In this document: positions 20,809-32,984 of the stretch, in pieces | How positions within the stretch are numbered: the first letter of the stretch is position 1 | Layout: each line of letters opens with the position of its first letter | Assembly (NCBI GenBank): GCA_026826555.1 | Contig: JAKSZT010017954.1 | Coordinates: forward strand, 4,492,642 to 4,556,641 | From: Tolypeutes matacus | Taxonomy: Eukaryota; Chordata; Mammalia; Cingulata; Chlamyphoridae | Direction of reading: 5' to 3' | Length of the DNA stretch: 64,000 nt | Program-made: the position numbers and the translations under genes | The notes under the pieces: generated by a model | Databases searched by the model: none | What the model saw: the letters and a program-made list of their open reading frames with translations, nothing else | What the model was told of the DNA's origin: nothing

Positions 20809-21361
20809 TGTGTCTTCATAAGCTATAAAATGCTGTACATCTCTCTCTCCTCTTTCTAAGCAGTCTCTGGCCCTTTTCATTTAATTTTCTCCAGCATAAA
20901 AGGATAGACTAAAGGATGGTGGATGATGCTCCTGCTTCCCAAAGACTCCTCGGATCTCCTAATCTGCTCATCAGGTTTTTGGGAGGTCTGGATTCCATCA
21001 AGGGATGAGTGTTTTTGGTCCATTGTGACTTCTGATTTTACTTTTCTCATCCTGGAGGTAGAATAGAAAGTTCTGTCCCTGCAAATGGTAATGAACTGGC
21101 TAGAGCTCCAGGGACTCTGCTCTCCCCTCATCTCTCATGTGAAAAAGAATGGCTCCTCAACCACAGATAGTGCTGCTCATGCTCACAGCCCTGCATCAGG
21201 CTGCTTCCTCCATTGACACTTTGAACATGGAGGTGTGGACTTTGCCAGTGGGGATCTGTCCAGCCTACCACAGGGTGGATCTGTTTGGACCGGCCATGGA
21301 TAAGGACTTTTCTGAATCCATGGGAGAACTTAGGGACAAACTGCTACTGTAATATCAAGAC

Positions 21362-21546
21362 TAGTGTTCTCAAGCTTGCATGTACGTCAGAATCATCTGG
21401 AGGACTTGTTAAAACACCCATTGCTAAGTCCCACTCCCAGAGTTTCTGATACAGTTTTTCTGGGTGGCATCTGCGAATTTGCATTTTTATAAGTTCCCTG
21501 GGTGATTCTGATAGTTGCTCTGGAGACCACAATTTGAGAGTGACTG
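21362..21546 (+). mobile_element. MER5A hAT element, nearly full length
   Basis: The sequence has TCAGAATCATCTGGAGGACTTG, CCCAGAGTTTCTGATACAG, CCTGGGTGATTCTGATAG and TTTGAGAGTGACTG, in MER5A order with inverted-terminal-like ends. Confidence 0.9.
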
Positions 21547-23254
21547 ATTAAAACTACAGTGGCCCCCAGGCCATTAGCTAGTTTCCTGGCCCATGCCCTA
21601 TTCTTACCAGGTTATCTGCCCAGATGAACTTAGGCTTTGCTGGTAGGAATTAATGGTGCTCCCACCTGGGAGGAACCTATGACCCCCAAGATTACTATTA
21701 CAGAGAGAGAACAAGCCGAGGCACTGGTGCCCTCTCTCCCTGTGTGATTGTCCCAATGGAGTAGTGACGTGGTTGATGGAAAGATGCCAACATACACAAT
21801 AAGAGGGTGTAAGATTTCTTTAATGGCAAAGAATATGGGAACTTATGGAGTCTGTTACCTAAAGCAGGAGACAACATAGCAAGTCTCCAGATGGAGGTTC
21901 AAGCTTCCCAGACACCCACGCCCCCATGAAGGCATGAAGCTGCTGCTGATTCCATCTGCATGGTGGGAAGATTTTTCAAGGCAGGAAAAGATTGCCTTTT
22001 GGAGAAAGAAACACCCTAATCTAAATTTCTCCCTTTTCTCCCAGTTGGGCTGACCTTCACATGCAAAACAAAACAAAAAAGCTGCTGCAGCAGCTTGGCT
22101 TTGCCATTCTCTGAGAGGTTTCTGTACCATTCTGGTACACTTTCCTCAGGTCCTTCCTTCTCCCTACTTTAGTGACACTGGCCAAATGCCTGCCTGATCA
22201 ACCGGTACAAAAAATGGAGGCAAAGCAATGTCAGTGCACCCCCAAACAATTCTGTGAGATGGGTGGCGTCAAGGTCAACTTCTCAGACATAGCACGTCCC
22301 CGATGGTCCCCTCCTGCTTCTCTTCGCTGCTCGTAGTTTCTTCTGGCTCTGGGCCTCTGCACTGTCCTATGGAAGATCCACTTTCCGATTATCAGAACTT
22401 TCTACGTGCAGGAGCTAATAATGGGGTGGGGAGAGGGACCGATGCATTCCCTCAAATACTGTATTCTTTTTGTGTGGATAAGATGTAGAGCAGGAATTTT
22501 ATGTCCTTATAGGCAGAGAGAGAAATGAGAAAGAGTAAGAAAATCCCCTTTATTCTGAGTGCTTTTCCAAAAATGGGCCTTATCATGAAGCCCCCTGACT
22601 CTATACTGCTGGAATGGTTCCCTCCCTCTCCAAAGCAGGAGCCATCTTGTCCCAGGAGGACTGACGGGCCTCTGTCCTGGCTTCCTCCTTTTGGAGGCCA
22701 GTCCTGGCAGTGATTAATTAGGCCTAGTAGGGGGTCTGCACTTCCTATAGGCCCTTTTACTCTTCTTTCTCTTCCACCATCCAAACTTGAAGCTGTGGCA
22801 TCTATCTAAACCAGTAAGGTGAGCACAAAAACATTGGTATGAGAATTATCTCCAGGCTTTGCTGTCGTACTGGCAGTTGGGACCTCCCATGTGCCAACTT
22901 GCCTCATCCTTGACCTTTTTGGCTTCCCATGTCCTGGCTCCACCCACCCCTTCAGTGAAGGCCAGCTCTTCTTTTACTTTTCTTTGCTTTCCAGGTCTCT
23001 CTGCAGTGGTGTCTGAGTTGGTAAAGTGTTTCCCAGTAGACCCTTTCCATAAGAAGTGTCAGTTCTTTCTCTGGGTTCATTCTTTTGTCCATTCATCTGT
23101 CACCCATGCACTGAGTGTCACCAGTTGTCAGGCCTTGCACAAGTTCCCAGAGATCCATCGCTTCCTCCATAGGATGCCACAACGTCCCTGTTGAGCTGGT
23201 CGCTAGGCGAGATGCAGTGCCACGTGGCTATTCTGAGTGTCAGCTTTCCCAGGC
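21547..23254. other. Intergenic sequence, no gene recognised
   Basis: This stretch contains no family I can name with confidence. It could hold old LTR material. Open frames at 21855-22130 (minus), 22452-22784 (minus) and 22859-23194 (plus) lack recognisable domains. Confidence 0.4.
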
Positions 23255-23400
23255 TGGTGGTTCCCATGTGCAGACCTGTTGAGTGGTGCCTAGGGCACTT
23301 GTTAAAAACACAGTTTCCTGGACTTCTAGCCCTGAATATTTCTATTTAGTAGGACTGGGATGGAGTGTGGAAATCTGTAGTCTTTTTAAATGATTCCTAA
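23255..23400 (+). mobile_element. MER5-type hAT relic
   Basis: GGTGGTTCCCATGTGCAGACC, GCACTTGTTAAAAACACAG and a degraded 3' half resemble MER5. Divergence is high. Confidence 0.6.
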
Positions 23401-23829
23401 TTTGGTACTAGACAAGATGATGCTAAAGCTCAAATGGAATCTTAAAAAAATATACAGGAAAAAAAAAAAAAAAGAGTGTGTGTATGGATTAGCTGGATAT
23501 TAAACGTACTATAAAGCCTCAGTAATAAAAACAGTAAGGGGCTTGCATGTGGATAGTTGGGCAGGTCAATAGAACAGAATAGAAAGTTCAGAAGGAGATC
23601 CAAATACATGAAAGGATTTATTAAATAAAAAAGGAAGAATTCAAATCAGTGGGAAAAATGGATTGATCTATAAATTGGATTGGGACAACTGGACAGCCAT
23701 CTGGAGAAAAAAAAAGTTGGCTCCATAGATCATGTCTACACCGTGATAAGTTCTAGATGGAGCAAAGATTTAAAAGTAAAATGTGAAAGCATAAATGTAT
23801 TAGAGGATTATGAGAGATGGATTATGTCA

Positions 23830-24362
23830 ATTAACACTAGACAGTGCTGAAGAAGTGAGGGTTATGATTACAATTGTGTTACCTATCTTAATCCTATTAT
23901 TATTTTGATTCTTAATATTCTTATACACAAATGCCAGATGGCTTGGGCACACATGGAGTTACATCCCTCTTGCAACTCTAGTCATCATAAACTCATGCTG
24001 CATTTTCCCAAGAGGCCATAAGTAGAGGAACAGCATTTTCGAATGGGAGCTTCTTAAAATGTGGTGAAAGGCACAGTGGAGTCCACTGAGGTGGATTTTT
24101 TTTAGGAGAGAAAAGTGGATATTTTCTTAAAAAGCCTTTCTTGACTCAACTTCATTGGGTGCCTGCTCCTGATGCTGATGTGTAGGTGGGTGAGAAAAAG
24201 CCTCATTGAAAACTAAGGATGGGGAAATGGATGGAGACTGACCTTGAGCTCAAATGGTTGAGCCTGAGGGACCACTGCTTCTTCCCAGGCCTGGAATTTG
24301 GGAAGGTCCCCAGGATCTTGTAAGGTCATGAAGGACAGTGAAATGGGGACTTATTGAGGTCA
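23830..24362. mobile_element. Unidentified insertion of about 530 bp in the old L1
   Basis: L1 similarity stops near 23829 and resumes near 24363. The intervening sequence has no L1 features and no family I recognise. Boundaries are approximate and no clear TSD was found, so a non-homologous replacement is also possible. Confidence 0.45.
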
Positions 24363-24656
24363 TAGTTGACCTTGAGTTAGGTAAAGAGTTCTTAGGTGTG
24401 ACACCAAATGCAGGATTTATTTTAAAAATTGCTAAATTGAGCTTCATCAAAATTTAAAAACTTCTACTCTTACAAAGACACTGTTAAGAGAATGAAAATG
24501 CAAACCACAGACTAGGAGAAAATATATCTGATAAAGAGCATGCATCTAGAATATATAAAGAACTCTCAAAACTCAATAAGAAAATGCACTATCCAACTAA
24601 AAAGTTAAAAAAAAAAGATCTGAATAGACACTTCATCAAAGAAGATATATAGAGGG

Positions 24657-25055
24657 TGAGAAAAGAAATAAAACTAAATGGAGTTACTTTAGCTAAGAGA
24701 TCTGAAATGGAGTCTGGAGGCCATTCAGGAAGTCACTTGGCACATCTCAGTCAAGATACCACAAACTGCCAAGGTCTTGTAGAACCCAAAGCATCAACGT
24801 TTCTGAGACTATCTGGATGTCATGTACCAACTACAAGATAAAGAAACCAGCAAACTGTCTAACTTGAAGGACATTTGGAAAGTCCAAAATTTCTACCCAT
24901 AATAATTCTTCACAAAACAACCCTTACCTGGAAGCCCCAAGACAGGGTGCAACTTGGGTTGCTACTGGAATATAGGCTCCCCACACTGAAATTCTAAGAC
25001 CCCAAATAAATGCTTTTGCTGCCTTGCAGCTCAGCCTGTAATTTTTCAGTCCACA
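24657..25055 (+). mobile_element. Solo LTR of ERV1-like type inside L1
   Basis: The 399-bp segment begins TGAGAAAAG, ends CAGTCCACA and is flanked by the 4-bp TSD AGGG (24653-24656 and 25056-25059). A CCCCAAATAAATGCTTTTGC segment at 25001-25020 provides an AATAAA signal at the expected R-region position, followed by a T-rich 3' end. A 4-bp TSD and this length fit gammaretrovirus-like LTRs. The L1 frame context resumes directly after it. Confidence 0.72.
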
Positions 25056-25904
25056 AGGGGAAATAAACACATGAAAAATGTTCAACATCATTGATTATTA
25101 AGGAAATGCAAATTGTAACTACTGTAAAAAGTACACTGACCAGACCAAATGTTGATGAAGATGCAGAGGAACTAGAATTGCCACACCCTGCTGGTGACAG
25201 CTTGGCAGTTTCTTCAAAAGTTAAACATGTACCCACCATGTGATCCAGCCAGTCAATTTCTAGATATTTACTAAGGAGAAGAGAAAATATTTTTCCATAA
25301 AATATCTTACTTGTACATGAATGTTCAATTAGTTTTCTTTGTAATAGGCAAAAAGTTGGAAACAACCAGAGTGCCCATCAGTGGGCGAGAGGATAAACAA
25401 ATTGACATATCCGTTCAGTGAACTACCAAGCAACCAAAAGGAATGAACCATGGTTGCATGCACAAATATGAGTTGAATGAATCTCAAAATAACTATGGTG
25501 AGTCAAAGAAGCCAGACTAAAAAGAGCACATATTGTATGATTCCATTTATATAAAACTCTGAAAGATGCAAACCCGCCCAGAATGACAGAAAGCAAGTGA
25601 ATGGTTGCCTGGGGGCTGGAGGAGAGGGAAGGAGGCACTATGAATCAGCATAGAGAAACTTTCAGGACTGGATGGATATGTGGCACTTTGTTGAATGTGT
25701 GTAGGTTTCCCACCTGTACCCGTATGTCAAAACTTATCTGATCTTACTTTAAATAAGTTGCACTTCATTGTATGTAATTTATACCTCAATCAAGCTGTTG
25801 AAAATCAATTAGTGACTTAGGGAAACACAAATTCATTGAAAGGGGCTTATATTCCTTTTATGGTGTTTTGGATAAAGTGACAGGTGTGGACCTGGCAAGA
25901 GAAC

Positions 25905-26005
25905 GCATCTTGAAATCAAGCAGATATGGATTCCAGCATCTTTGCTCTTTCTTGGTTGTGGAACATTGGACAAGTCGCTCAAGCTCTCTTAGAGTCCCTC
26001 ATCCG
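25905..26005 (+). mobile_element. MIR fragment
   Basis: Degraded MIR core: CAGATATGGATTCCAGC, GTTGTGGAACATTGGACAAG, CTCAAGCTCTCTTAGAGTCCC. A further MIR-like piece (AAAATGCCTGGCACTTGGAGG) lies at about 26235-26335. Confidence 0.6.
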
Positions 26006-26539
26006 AAGACAGCAGACACTGTTGCTTGTTTGCCTGGTGGCTGTCTTGTGGCTTTGTGAGAAAAGCCAAAAGGATGGCAGAGATGTTGACCCAGAGCCCT
26101 AAAATCAGTAGACAATAGTGGCAGCTCTGGAATCATCTACCCTGAGACTTCTGCTAAGTGAGAAACAAATGTCCGTGATGATTAGCTACTTTTGCGTGGG
26201 TATTCTGGGCCTACCTTCCCAGAGCATCTTATGTGACATAGTAATATGTGCGTTGCAGGATTGCGGTGAAGACTAATAAAGATAGCACGAATAAAATGAA
26301 AATGCCTGGCACTTGGAGGTGCCTGGTCAGTGACAAATTTTCCTGGAATCAGGGAGAATCCCAGCCCCTGGGCTATGGGAGAGGGTCTCCCCTTGGTCTT
26401 TGAAAGGCCTACCCGCTAATCCCTAAAACAGGGCACGTTGAAGCAGCTTCCAAATATCCTTGCAGCAGGGTGGTTATTTTTCTTCTCTAACTAGTAGCAG
26501 GTGTTTGGCTGTGTCCATTAAAAGCCATTCTGTGTTCCC

Positions 26540-26720
26540 TTGACAAATGAGTTTTTTATTTAGTGGCATAGGATCAATAACGTGGTATCTCATGCGAACT
26601 ATTAAAATGGAAAATGTCTGCTGGGCTGACAATTGTATTATCGATATGTACTGAGCAATAAATTATGTGAAACAAAATGGAGCAACCGGCCTTATAAAAG
26701 GCTTATCTGGGGCATGGCTG
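26540..26720. promoter_or_regulatory. Candidate conserved non-coding block
   Basis: The block is repeat-free and AT-rich, with several homeodomain/POU-like motifs (ACAATTGTATTATCGAT, CAATAAATTATG) next to a GC-richer segment. The call rests on composition and motif density alone. No conservation data were available. Confidence 0.25.
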
Positions 26721-29700
26721 GCTTTGTTACAGCCGCAGCCGCGGCTTCTCTGGGCTGCGTTCAGAAGAGCTCTCCATGGAGCCCGGGCAGTTTTCCATCT
26801 CAAGTGGGGGCATGGCTGCTGGTTGCCTCACTCTTGAAAGTCTAGTTGAGGCCCATTTGGAACAAGGGCTTCCTCTCCCTTCTCAGTTAGGCTCTTCCCA
26901 CCTTTGAGTTGTTACTCTTTTGACAGGCCCTGGTCTTCCCTTTGCCCGTGCCCGTTGGCTAGGCTGACTATTCACTATCATGTTCGGTGCCTGGTAAGAT
27001 GGCATCACAGCTGCCCGAACCCTGAACCCATTCCATTCCTCCCATCTTCACTCCTCACCTCCCACTCAGTCTGGTGCTTACCTGGCTCTTAACCTACAGG
27101 TTTTGTCTCCTATTTCTGGCCCCTGATGATTGATATAACTTTTCCAGTCCTCATCCTTAAGATTCTTGTTCGGATCTAGTATTTGCTCACTTTCTTATAA
27201 ACAATTGTGGATCTCTCGGAGTAACCTCCCTGTTTCCCATCCATTGTCAGCCTCCCCCCTCCCCCCCATGGGAGTTGAGATTTCTATCTTAATCATCATT
27301 ATCTCAATAGAATCAAGCCCTTTGGGTGCCATCACTCCTGGGTATTGGGTTGCAAGGCATGTTGGGACCTCTCCTTCGTGGGAGGAAATGAAGGGGAAGA
27401 AGCAGGTAGGGAACCTGACTTGGTTGTGGGGTTGACCCCCAGAGGAAGTGGTCAATTTGGGGCAGGAGGTGCAGTTGACAGGGTGAAGCAGACTGTTAAT
27501 GGGGCTTATTGTGGGTACCCTCTCCCAGTGGGAGGAACCAGCTACAGAAATCCAAGGCATCCCTTTGATCCAGATGCAGTAGTCTTACAACCGTTGTCCA
27601 TATCTTTTTTCCAGGAAACCACTTCCAATCAGAGTTGGCACTCAATGAAATCTGCTGTTTTATTTGACCTGAAGGAATGACTCTCAATTAGAAACAGTGT
27701 TTATTGGGAACAGTGGACAGGTCAATGAGAATGAGAGGGTAGGAGTATCTGAAAAGGCATATTAAATATAACAATATTACTTTATGATTGGAAACACAAG
27801 ATACTTATTTCTTTCATAAGTCAGTCTACAGATGGTAAAGGTCTACCTAAACATCTTGGTTAGTATTGTAATATCTAAATTGCTCTCTTAAGACACTAAA
27901 TTTTGTTATGTTATGCAGCTCTAGATAACCACAACAGCAAATATTACCCCATATGACACAATGTAGATTAAAAATGATCTCTGTTAAAATGAACCAAAAT
28001 GAACAAGAGAAAACTTAAGATGTGAAGGCTACACCTTGAATCCTGGTTCGCTCCCTGCCCCTGACCAACTGACAAAGTTCCGGTTGATAAAGAGTAGCTG
28101 ACCTCATGAGTGGAACCAGGGGGATGTGAATACTGGCAAAGCTAACATATGAATGGTCATAATTCCCCAAGTCTTATTGTTCCTTCAAGTCATCACCCTG
28201 GTCTTGTACCATGCTCTGGCTAAAGAGGAATGCCAACATTCCCTGGATGGACTTAGTTCAGAAAAGCTTGCCCCCCTCTCTCTTTGAACTAGGGCCTTTC
28301 CTCTTGGCTTTAACATCAGATGACCTTGGCTAAACACCTTTTTCAGGTCTCCCCCTGGTTTGTTGGGTCTTTGCTTTGTGGTATAACTCAACCTGGACCT
28401 GATATGCACCCTACCTCATCTCAGGTGAAAAACAATTTAATGTCTGACCAACGTCTAATAAACTGCTTGGCTCAGAGAGGCACTTCTGGGGGCCAATGCA
28501 CCCCCTTCTACAGAGACTTTGCACTATGTCATTGCTGAGTAGGAGATCGTAATCAAATAGATACCAGACACTCTGATAACCTCAGTCCACCTTCAGCAGG
28601 GTACAGCAACCAGAGGAATTAAAAAGAAATCAAATATCAACTGGAATAAATCCAGTAAGGTGTTAACAGCATGTCCTGGCATTCATTACCTGTAGAAGCT
28701 ACCTTGAGGAATTTCTCTCCCACCTCCTGCCTTTCTCCACCTCCACCGCCACCTCCAATAACCAGAGACTCTGCTGCAGAATTGGACTTAAAGCCTCCTA
28801 TTCATTCCCCAAGTGTTGAAAGGGATAATTGGGAGGTAATTGCATTACTGCACAGTTTGTAGTTAACCTTCTATTTTGGCTCTTAATGTGCGTATCTTTG
28901 CTCCAGGAGTACATTAAAGGTAATTATAGGCAATTCCCTGCCAGATCCAGAAAAGGGGTTTGCAATGAGTATAGGAGTCTGCCAGGAAGGGTTAATGTAG
29001 CTGAGCTTGAAGCATATCCAGGGAGGTCCATGAATTAAGGTCAACTTGACATGAACTTTGGCCAAGAAGAGCTGGGAAAATTAGAGTCAGTTAGAAGGAC
29101 TTTCCTGAGAATCACTGCCTTTTAAGAAAGCCCAGAGAAACTGTCACATGCTGGTCTATTCAGTCAGAATCTGGTTCCTTCTCTCTGCTGGGCTTTGAGT
29201 TGGGAACAGGCCGCGATGAAGATCCTCTGATGCTGGGCACAGGCTCACATTTGTTAACACAGCTCCATGAAAGGAAGCTTCTAAGAGGGGTCTTTGGGCT
29301 CAAATGTGATGTGCTTTTTAACCTTCAGCAGCATTTATGAAATCAAACTGTCACCTCCATGGTAGATGTTTAGGAAAAGTTGATTATCTTCTGCAATGGT
29401 GCGTAAGCCCCTAGAAAAACAAAATTTTATGTGCACTACTATTTCCTTCCATCTCGATTGCAAAATAACTAAAAAGGAACCTTGAAGATGGAAACCTAAA
29501 TTCCAATAACTGAGGTGCACCTGGGTGGAACTCACCCCAACTCAATCCTAATTAGCATAGAATCTACTCAAATTGCTCAACCGCTCTATGCCTCATTTCC
29601 TTATTTGTATAATAAATGAACTGTACCGGGTCATTTCTGACACTAGTGTTCTTTGATCTGATGAGTCTCAATTTATCTTCCTCCTGCTTAATATTAGTTC

Positions 29701-30089
29701 ACAATATCGTTAAAGCACATGATCCAGATATGGTTGAAACGTAATGACTATTTTCTAAACAGTATCTTATTACTTTGTCCACCTGTGACTTCTCAATGAA
29801 AGAATGTGGCAAGTTTTAATTTTCTGGCTGCCAAAGGCAAATGGAGAACTCTTCTTTCTCTATTGGCCAACAAGGTTTACCTCAATTGTTTTCCGTCGCT
29901 TGTCGCTTGTCAAGGGTCCAGCTGAGCAAGCCTAGCCATTGCTCCTAATCTTCCAGAAGGGACGCATGGCAATCAGGGCAGAGGGCTGAGTGTTTAGTTT
30001 CATTGCCTATATAGTTTGCCTTGAAGAAACAGCCCTGGGACTGCTCACGGGTTCCAGACAGTATTGATGAAGACTAATGATCGGGTAAA
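26721..30089. other. Repeat-poor intergenic region
   Basis: I see few recognisable repeats, apart from a MIR fragment at 29568-29660 (TGCTCAACCGCTCTATGCCTC). No exon-like ORF with splice context is evident. The segment at 28020-28560 might include a very old LTR (AATAAA near 28458), but I cannot assign it. Confidence 0.4.
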
Positions 30090-30420
30090 TAGGTGTTTAA
30101 AATAAATCAAAAGATGAAAACAGGGATTAGGGAGAAACTACAGTGGGTTAATAAATGAGGTGTTCAACCGCAAGTTCGTACAAGATTATTTTAGCAATTA
30201 GTGGGAAGCATTTTGTCACAAACAAAATAAATCTGCAATCAGAAAATAATTTGCAATCAACTTTGCAAGTTGTACTTTCCCATCAGTCGCAGGCATTTTG
30301 AGAATTAAACGATCAAGTTAAGAGTGCTGCTTTCAGAAGGTAAAGGGTTAGATCCGATTATCCTGGCAATTAGTCAACTGTGAAGGATTAACTGGGGAGT
30401 CATTTCACAGAAAGCGTTTA
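30090..30420. promoter_or_regulatory. Candidate enhancer-like conserved block with repeated homeodomain motifs
   Basis: The 330-bp block lacks known repeats. It holds two exact GCAATTAG motifs (30194-30201, 30366-30373), two TGCAATCA motifs (30234-30241, 30252-30259), and further TAAT/ATTA cores. Clusters like this are common in developmental enhancers; function here is inferred. Confidence 0.3.
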
Positions 30421-31798
30421 CTTCCAAAAATCTATCCAACCTCCCCGAGAGCAGAAGAACTACCTCGGGGCGCAGAGGCTGATGGGCCCTTCCCGGAATT
30501 CAGCAAAAACGTTTGTCTAAAATGCTCTGAAACCATTAAGGAGGCTGGCACCTGGTAAGGGAACCATCCCTGCTGTACCACAGTCCTTCCTTGCGAACAG
30601 GTAACGTGTCCTCGAAGGTTTCTGAGGAACACGGGCTTCATGGGTTCTTAGGTTTCTTCAGAGACCAAAATGAGGGCGGCAAGTGTCTTCTGCAGGGGAT
30701 CATTGGTTCCCACAATTAGAGGCCCACCCGGAGAGACCCATGCAAGTTACCAATATTTTGCCTAATTTTACTGCCAAACTTAAAGACCCAATTCAGAGGG
30801 AACTGAGCGAGTATGTTTCAAACAATGGCTTTCCCTCCTTATTCTGGTGATGAAATGGAAAATGCAAATCAAGATGGATACGCAGGCTTTCAGTGTACTT
30901 ACAGGGGTCTCTAATCTTCCCACAGAGGGATAAGGCTGTCTGGAGTTGCAGAATTTGTGTACTGAAGGCGGGAAGATTCTAAAGCTAGTTCCAAATGTAG
31001 CTCTGTGCCAGTCAAATAGTTGCTATTCATGCATTATCCAACATCCCCTCCCTCCCCCCAAATTTCCTCTTAAATATTTATAAAACTTGCCTAGGCTGCC
31101 AAGATCCAAGAAATAAAGTAGAATTGTCTTAATAAAGAAAAGGTTGGGGATGTGTCATTCTGATTTAGAAAGCCCATTTCATGGTGTGTGTTGGAACAAG
31201 AAATAATTATTTGAAAAGTCCTTGATCCCTGACTGCAGTGGCATTAATGACATTATAGTATTAAATTGAATAGTATTTCACATTCATTATCCTTATGTTC
31301 ATTCTGAGCCCTTGTCTTCATTGTAAGAACCGTGTCCATGGCTGGAGATGACTAAAGTACAAAAGACTGAAACTGAAAGGGGTAATTTTGTCAAACTATT
31401 TACTCTGGATCTTAGCCACTTCTGAACTGAGATATCTCTTTCTCTCCACCCCTTTTCATTTTGAAAGAGTTTGGTTAATGCATTTCCATCTTATACTAAC
31501 TTTACTTCTTAGACAGTTCTGAGTTTATAAATAAAATTGGGTTTGAAAATGTTTATGTGGTTTTGTCAAGTTGCTTGTGGGCTGCATCTATTTGTACCAT
31601 CGATCTTTTGTTGCCCCAGGGGAGGATGGGGCAGAGTGGACATTTCATTGTTGAACTAGATCAATGGCACTGGTTGTAGGGCAGATGTTCTCCTCCTTGA
31701 CTAGGTTTGAGTATCCTATGAACCTGTGCCTGAATTCTTTGTCCTTTTCTTTGGGCCACTTCTCTAGATACTGTGCAATCCCCCATTTCCTAGTTGTT
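30421..31798. other. Intergenic sequence, no gene seen
   Basis: No recognised repeat or gene. The sequence is moderately AT-rich with no notable structure. Confidence 0.4.
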
Positions 31799-32252
31799 TG
31801 TCTTAGACAGGGTTCTCCAGAGAAAGAGAACCAATAAGATATATGTATGTGCATGTATCTGTATATCTGTATGTGCGTATATGTGTATATATATGTCTAT
31901 ATATGCAAGAGATTTATTTTAAGGAATTGTCTCACATGATTGTAGGGACTGGCAAGTCCGAAATCCATAGGGCAGGCAGGCAGACTGGAAATTCTGGCAA
32001 GAGTTGATGTGGTAGTCTTGAGGCAGATTTTTTTCTATTCCGGAAACCTCAGTTTTTTGCTCTCAGGGTCCTCTAGTAATTGGAATCAGCCCACTCACAT
32101 TATCAAGGGCAATCTCCTTTACTCAAGGTCAATTGATTGTAGCTGCTAATCCCACCTGCGAAATACCTTCAAAGCAACATCTAGGCCAGGGTTTAACCAT
32201 ACAACTGGACACCACAGCCTCACCAACTTGGAACACACAATTACCCATCGCG
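31799..32252 (-). mobile_element. ERVL LTR (MLT2-like), antisense
   Basis: The plus strand begins TGTCTTAGACAGGGTTCTCC and GAACCAATAAGATATATG, passes a TATG-rich stretch (31840-31905), GAGATTTATTTTAAGGAATTG, CATGATTGTAGGGACTGGC, and ends near CAACTTGGAACACACAATTACC. This is the complement of the ERVL LTR pattern that starts TGTGATGGTTAATTTTATG. Confidence 0.75.
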
Positions 32253-32697
32253 CTGGCTTTCTTTCCACTACAGGGGACTCCTCTGCTATCCCGAAGGAGA
32301 CATCCCTCCTGACCTCTGGCCAATTTTTGGGCATTTACTTTTCTACTCTCATTCTGCATGCACAGCAAGGCCCTCACTGAAGACACTGACAGAGAAATGT
32401 TAACAGAAGAAAAGAGAGTAAAGCACAGGCAGGGATCACCGCAACGAGTGGCTGAAGACATCAGTGCCAAGGAAAAAGGCAGAAGCCTGGCCTCTCAGCT
32501 TTCCTTTTAAGCTCTGGAAAGAGGATGCTCAGTCCGTCCAGGAGCATTTTCTCATGGAAATCTCTGTGTGCAACCTGATTCTAGTCCGAACACTTCTGTT
32601 TTCTCTCTGTGTCCTTGTTAGAAACACTCAAGGTGCATAGGATGGGAGGTCCCTCTGTGTTTCCACTCGTGTAGCCCACCATAGTCACATCCCTTTT

Positions 32698-32785
32698 CCT
32701 AAAGCATAGCCCTGATCTTGTCATTCCCCTTCCTAGAACATTCAATGGCTCTCCATGGCCAACAAATGAAGTTCAGACTTCTTTT
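32698..32785 (+). mobile_element. L2 LINE fragment
   Basis: CCTGATCTTGTCATTCCCC and ATTCAATGGCTCTCCATGGCC are typical of the L2 3' region. Confidence 0.55.
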
Positions 32786-32984
32786 TTAAAAATATTTTTA
32801 TATCGATATTACAAATTACTCAGTTAACACAAAATAATAACCACAATAACAATAAATCCACTTTAGTCTGCTGTTACACTACCCCCTTATTTTTGTTCAT
32901 TCCTCAGTCTTGAGGAATTTGGGACGATGTCCACTCTGACTGCTTCAGGCTGGGAAGGGACGCAGATATTAGGGGCAGAGGAAT

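Larger units (their letters stand above)
23412..25800 (+). mobile_element. Old L1 (L1M-type) 3' half, interrupted twice
   Basis: ORF2-like sequence is readable in three blocks: 23412-23829 (LKLKWNLKK..., an AWW-type region with GLHVD), 24363-24656 (KLSFIKI..., ending in an N-R-H-F motif) and 25056-25800 (THEKCSTS-like, then 3' UTR with TGTATGATTCCATTTATATAAAA and GTAATTTATACCTCAATCAAG). Frames are heavily broken. The gaps at 23830-24362 and 24657-25055 are later insertions. Confidence 0.85.
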
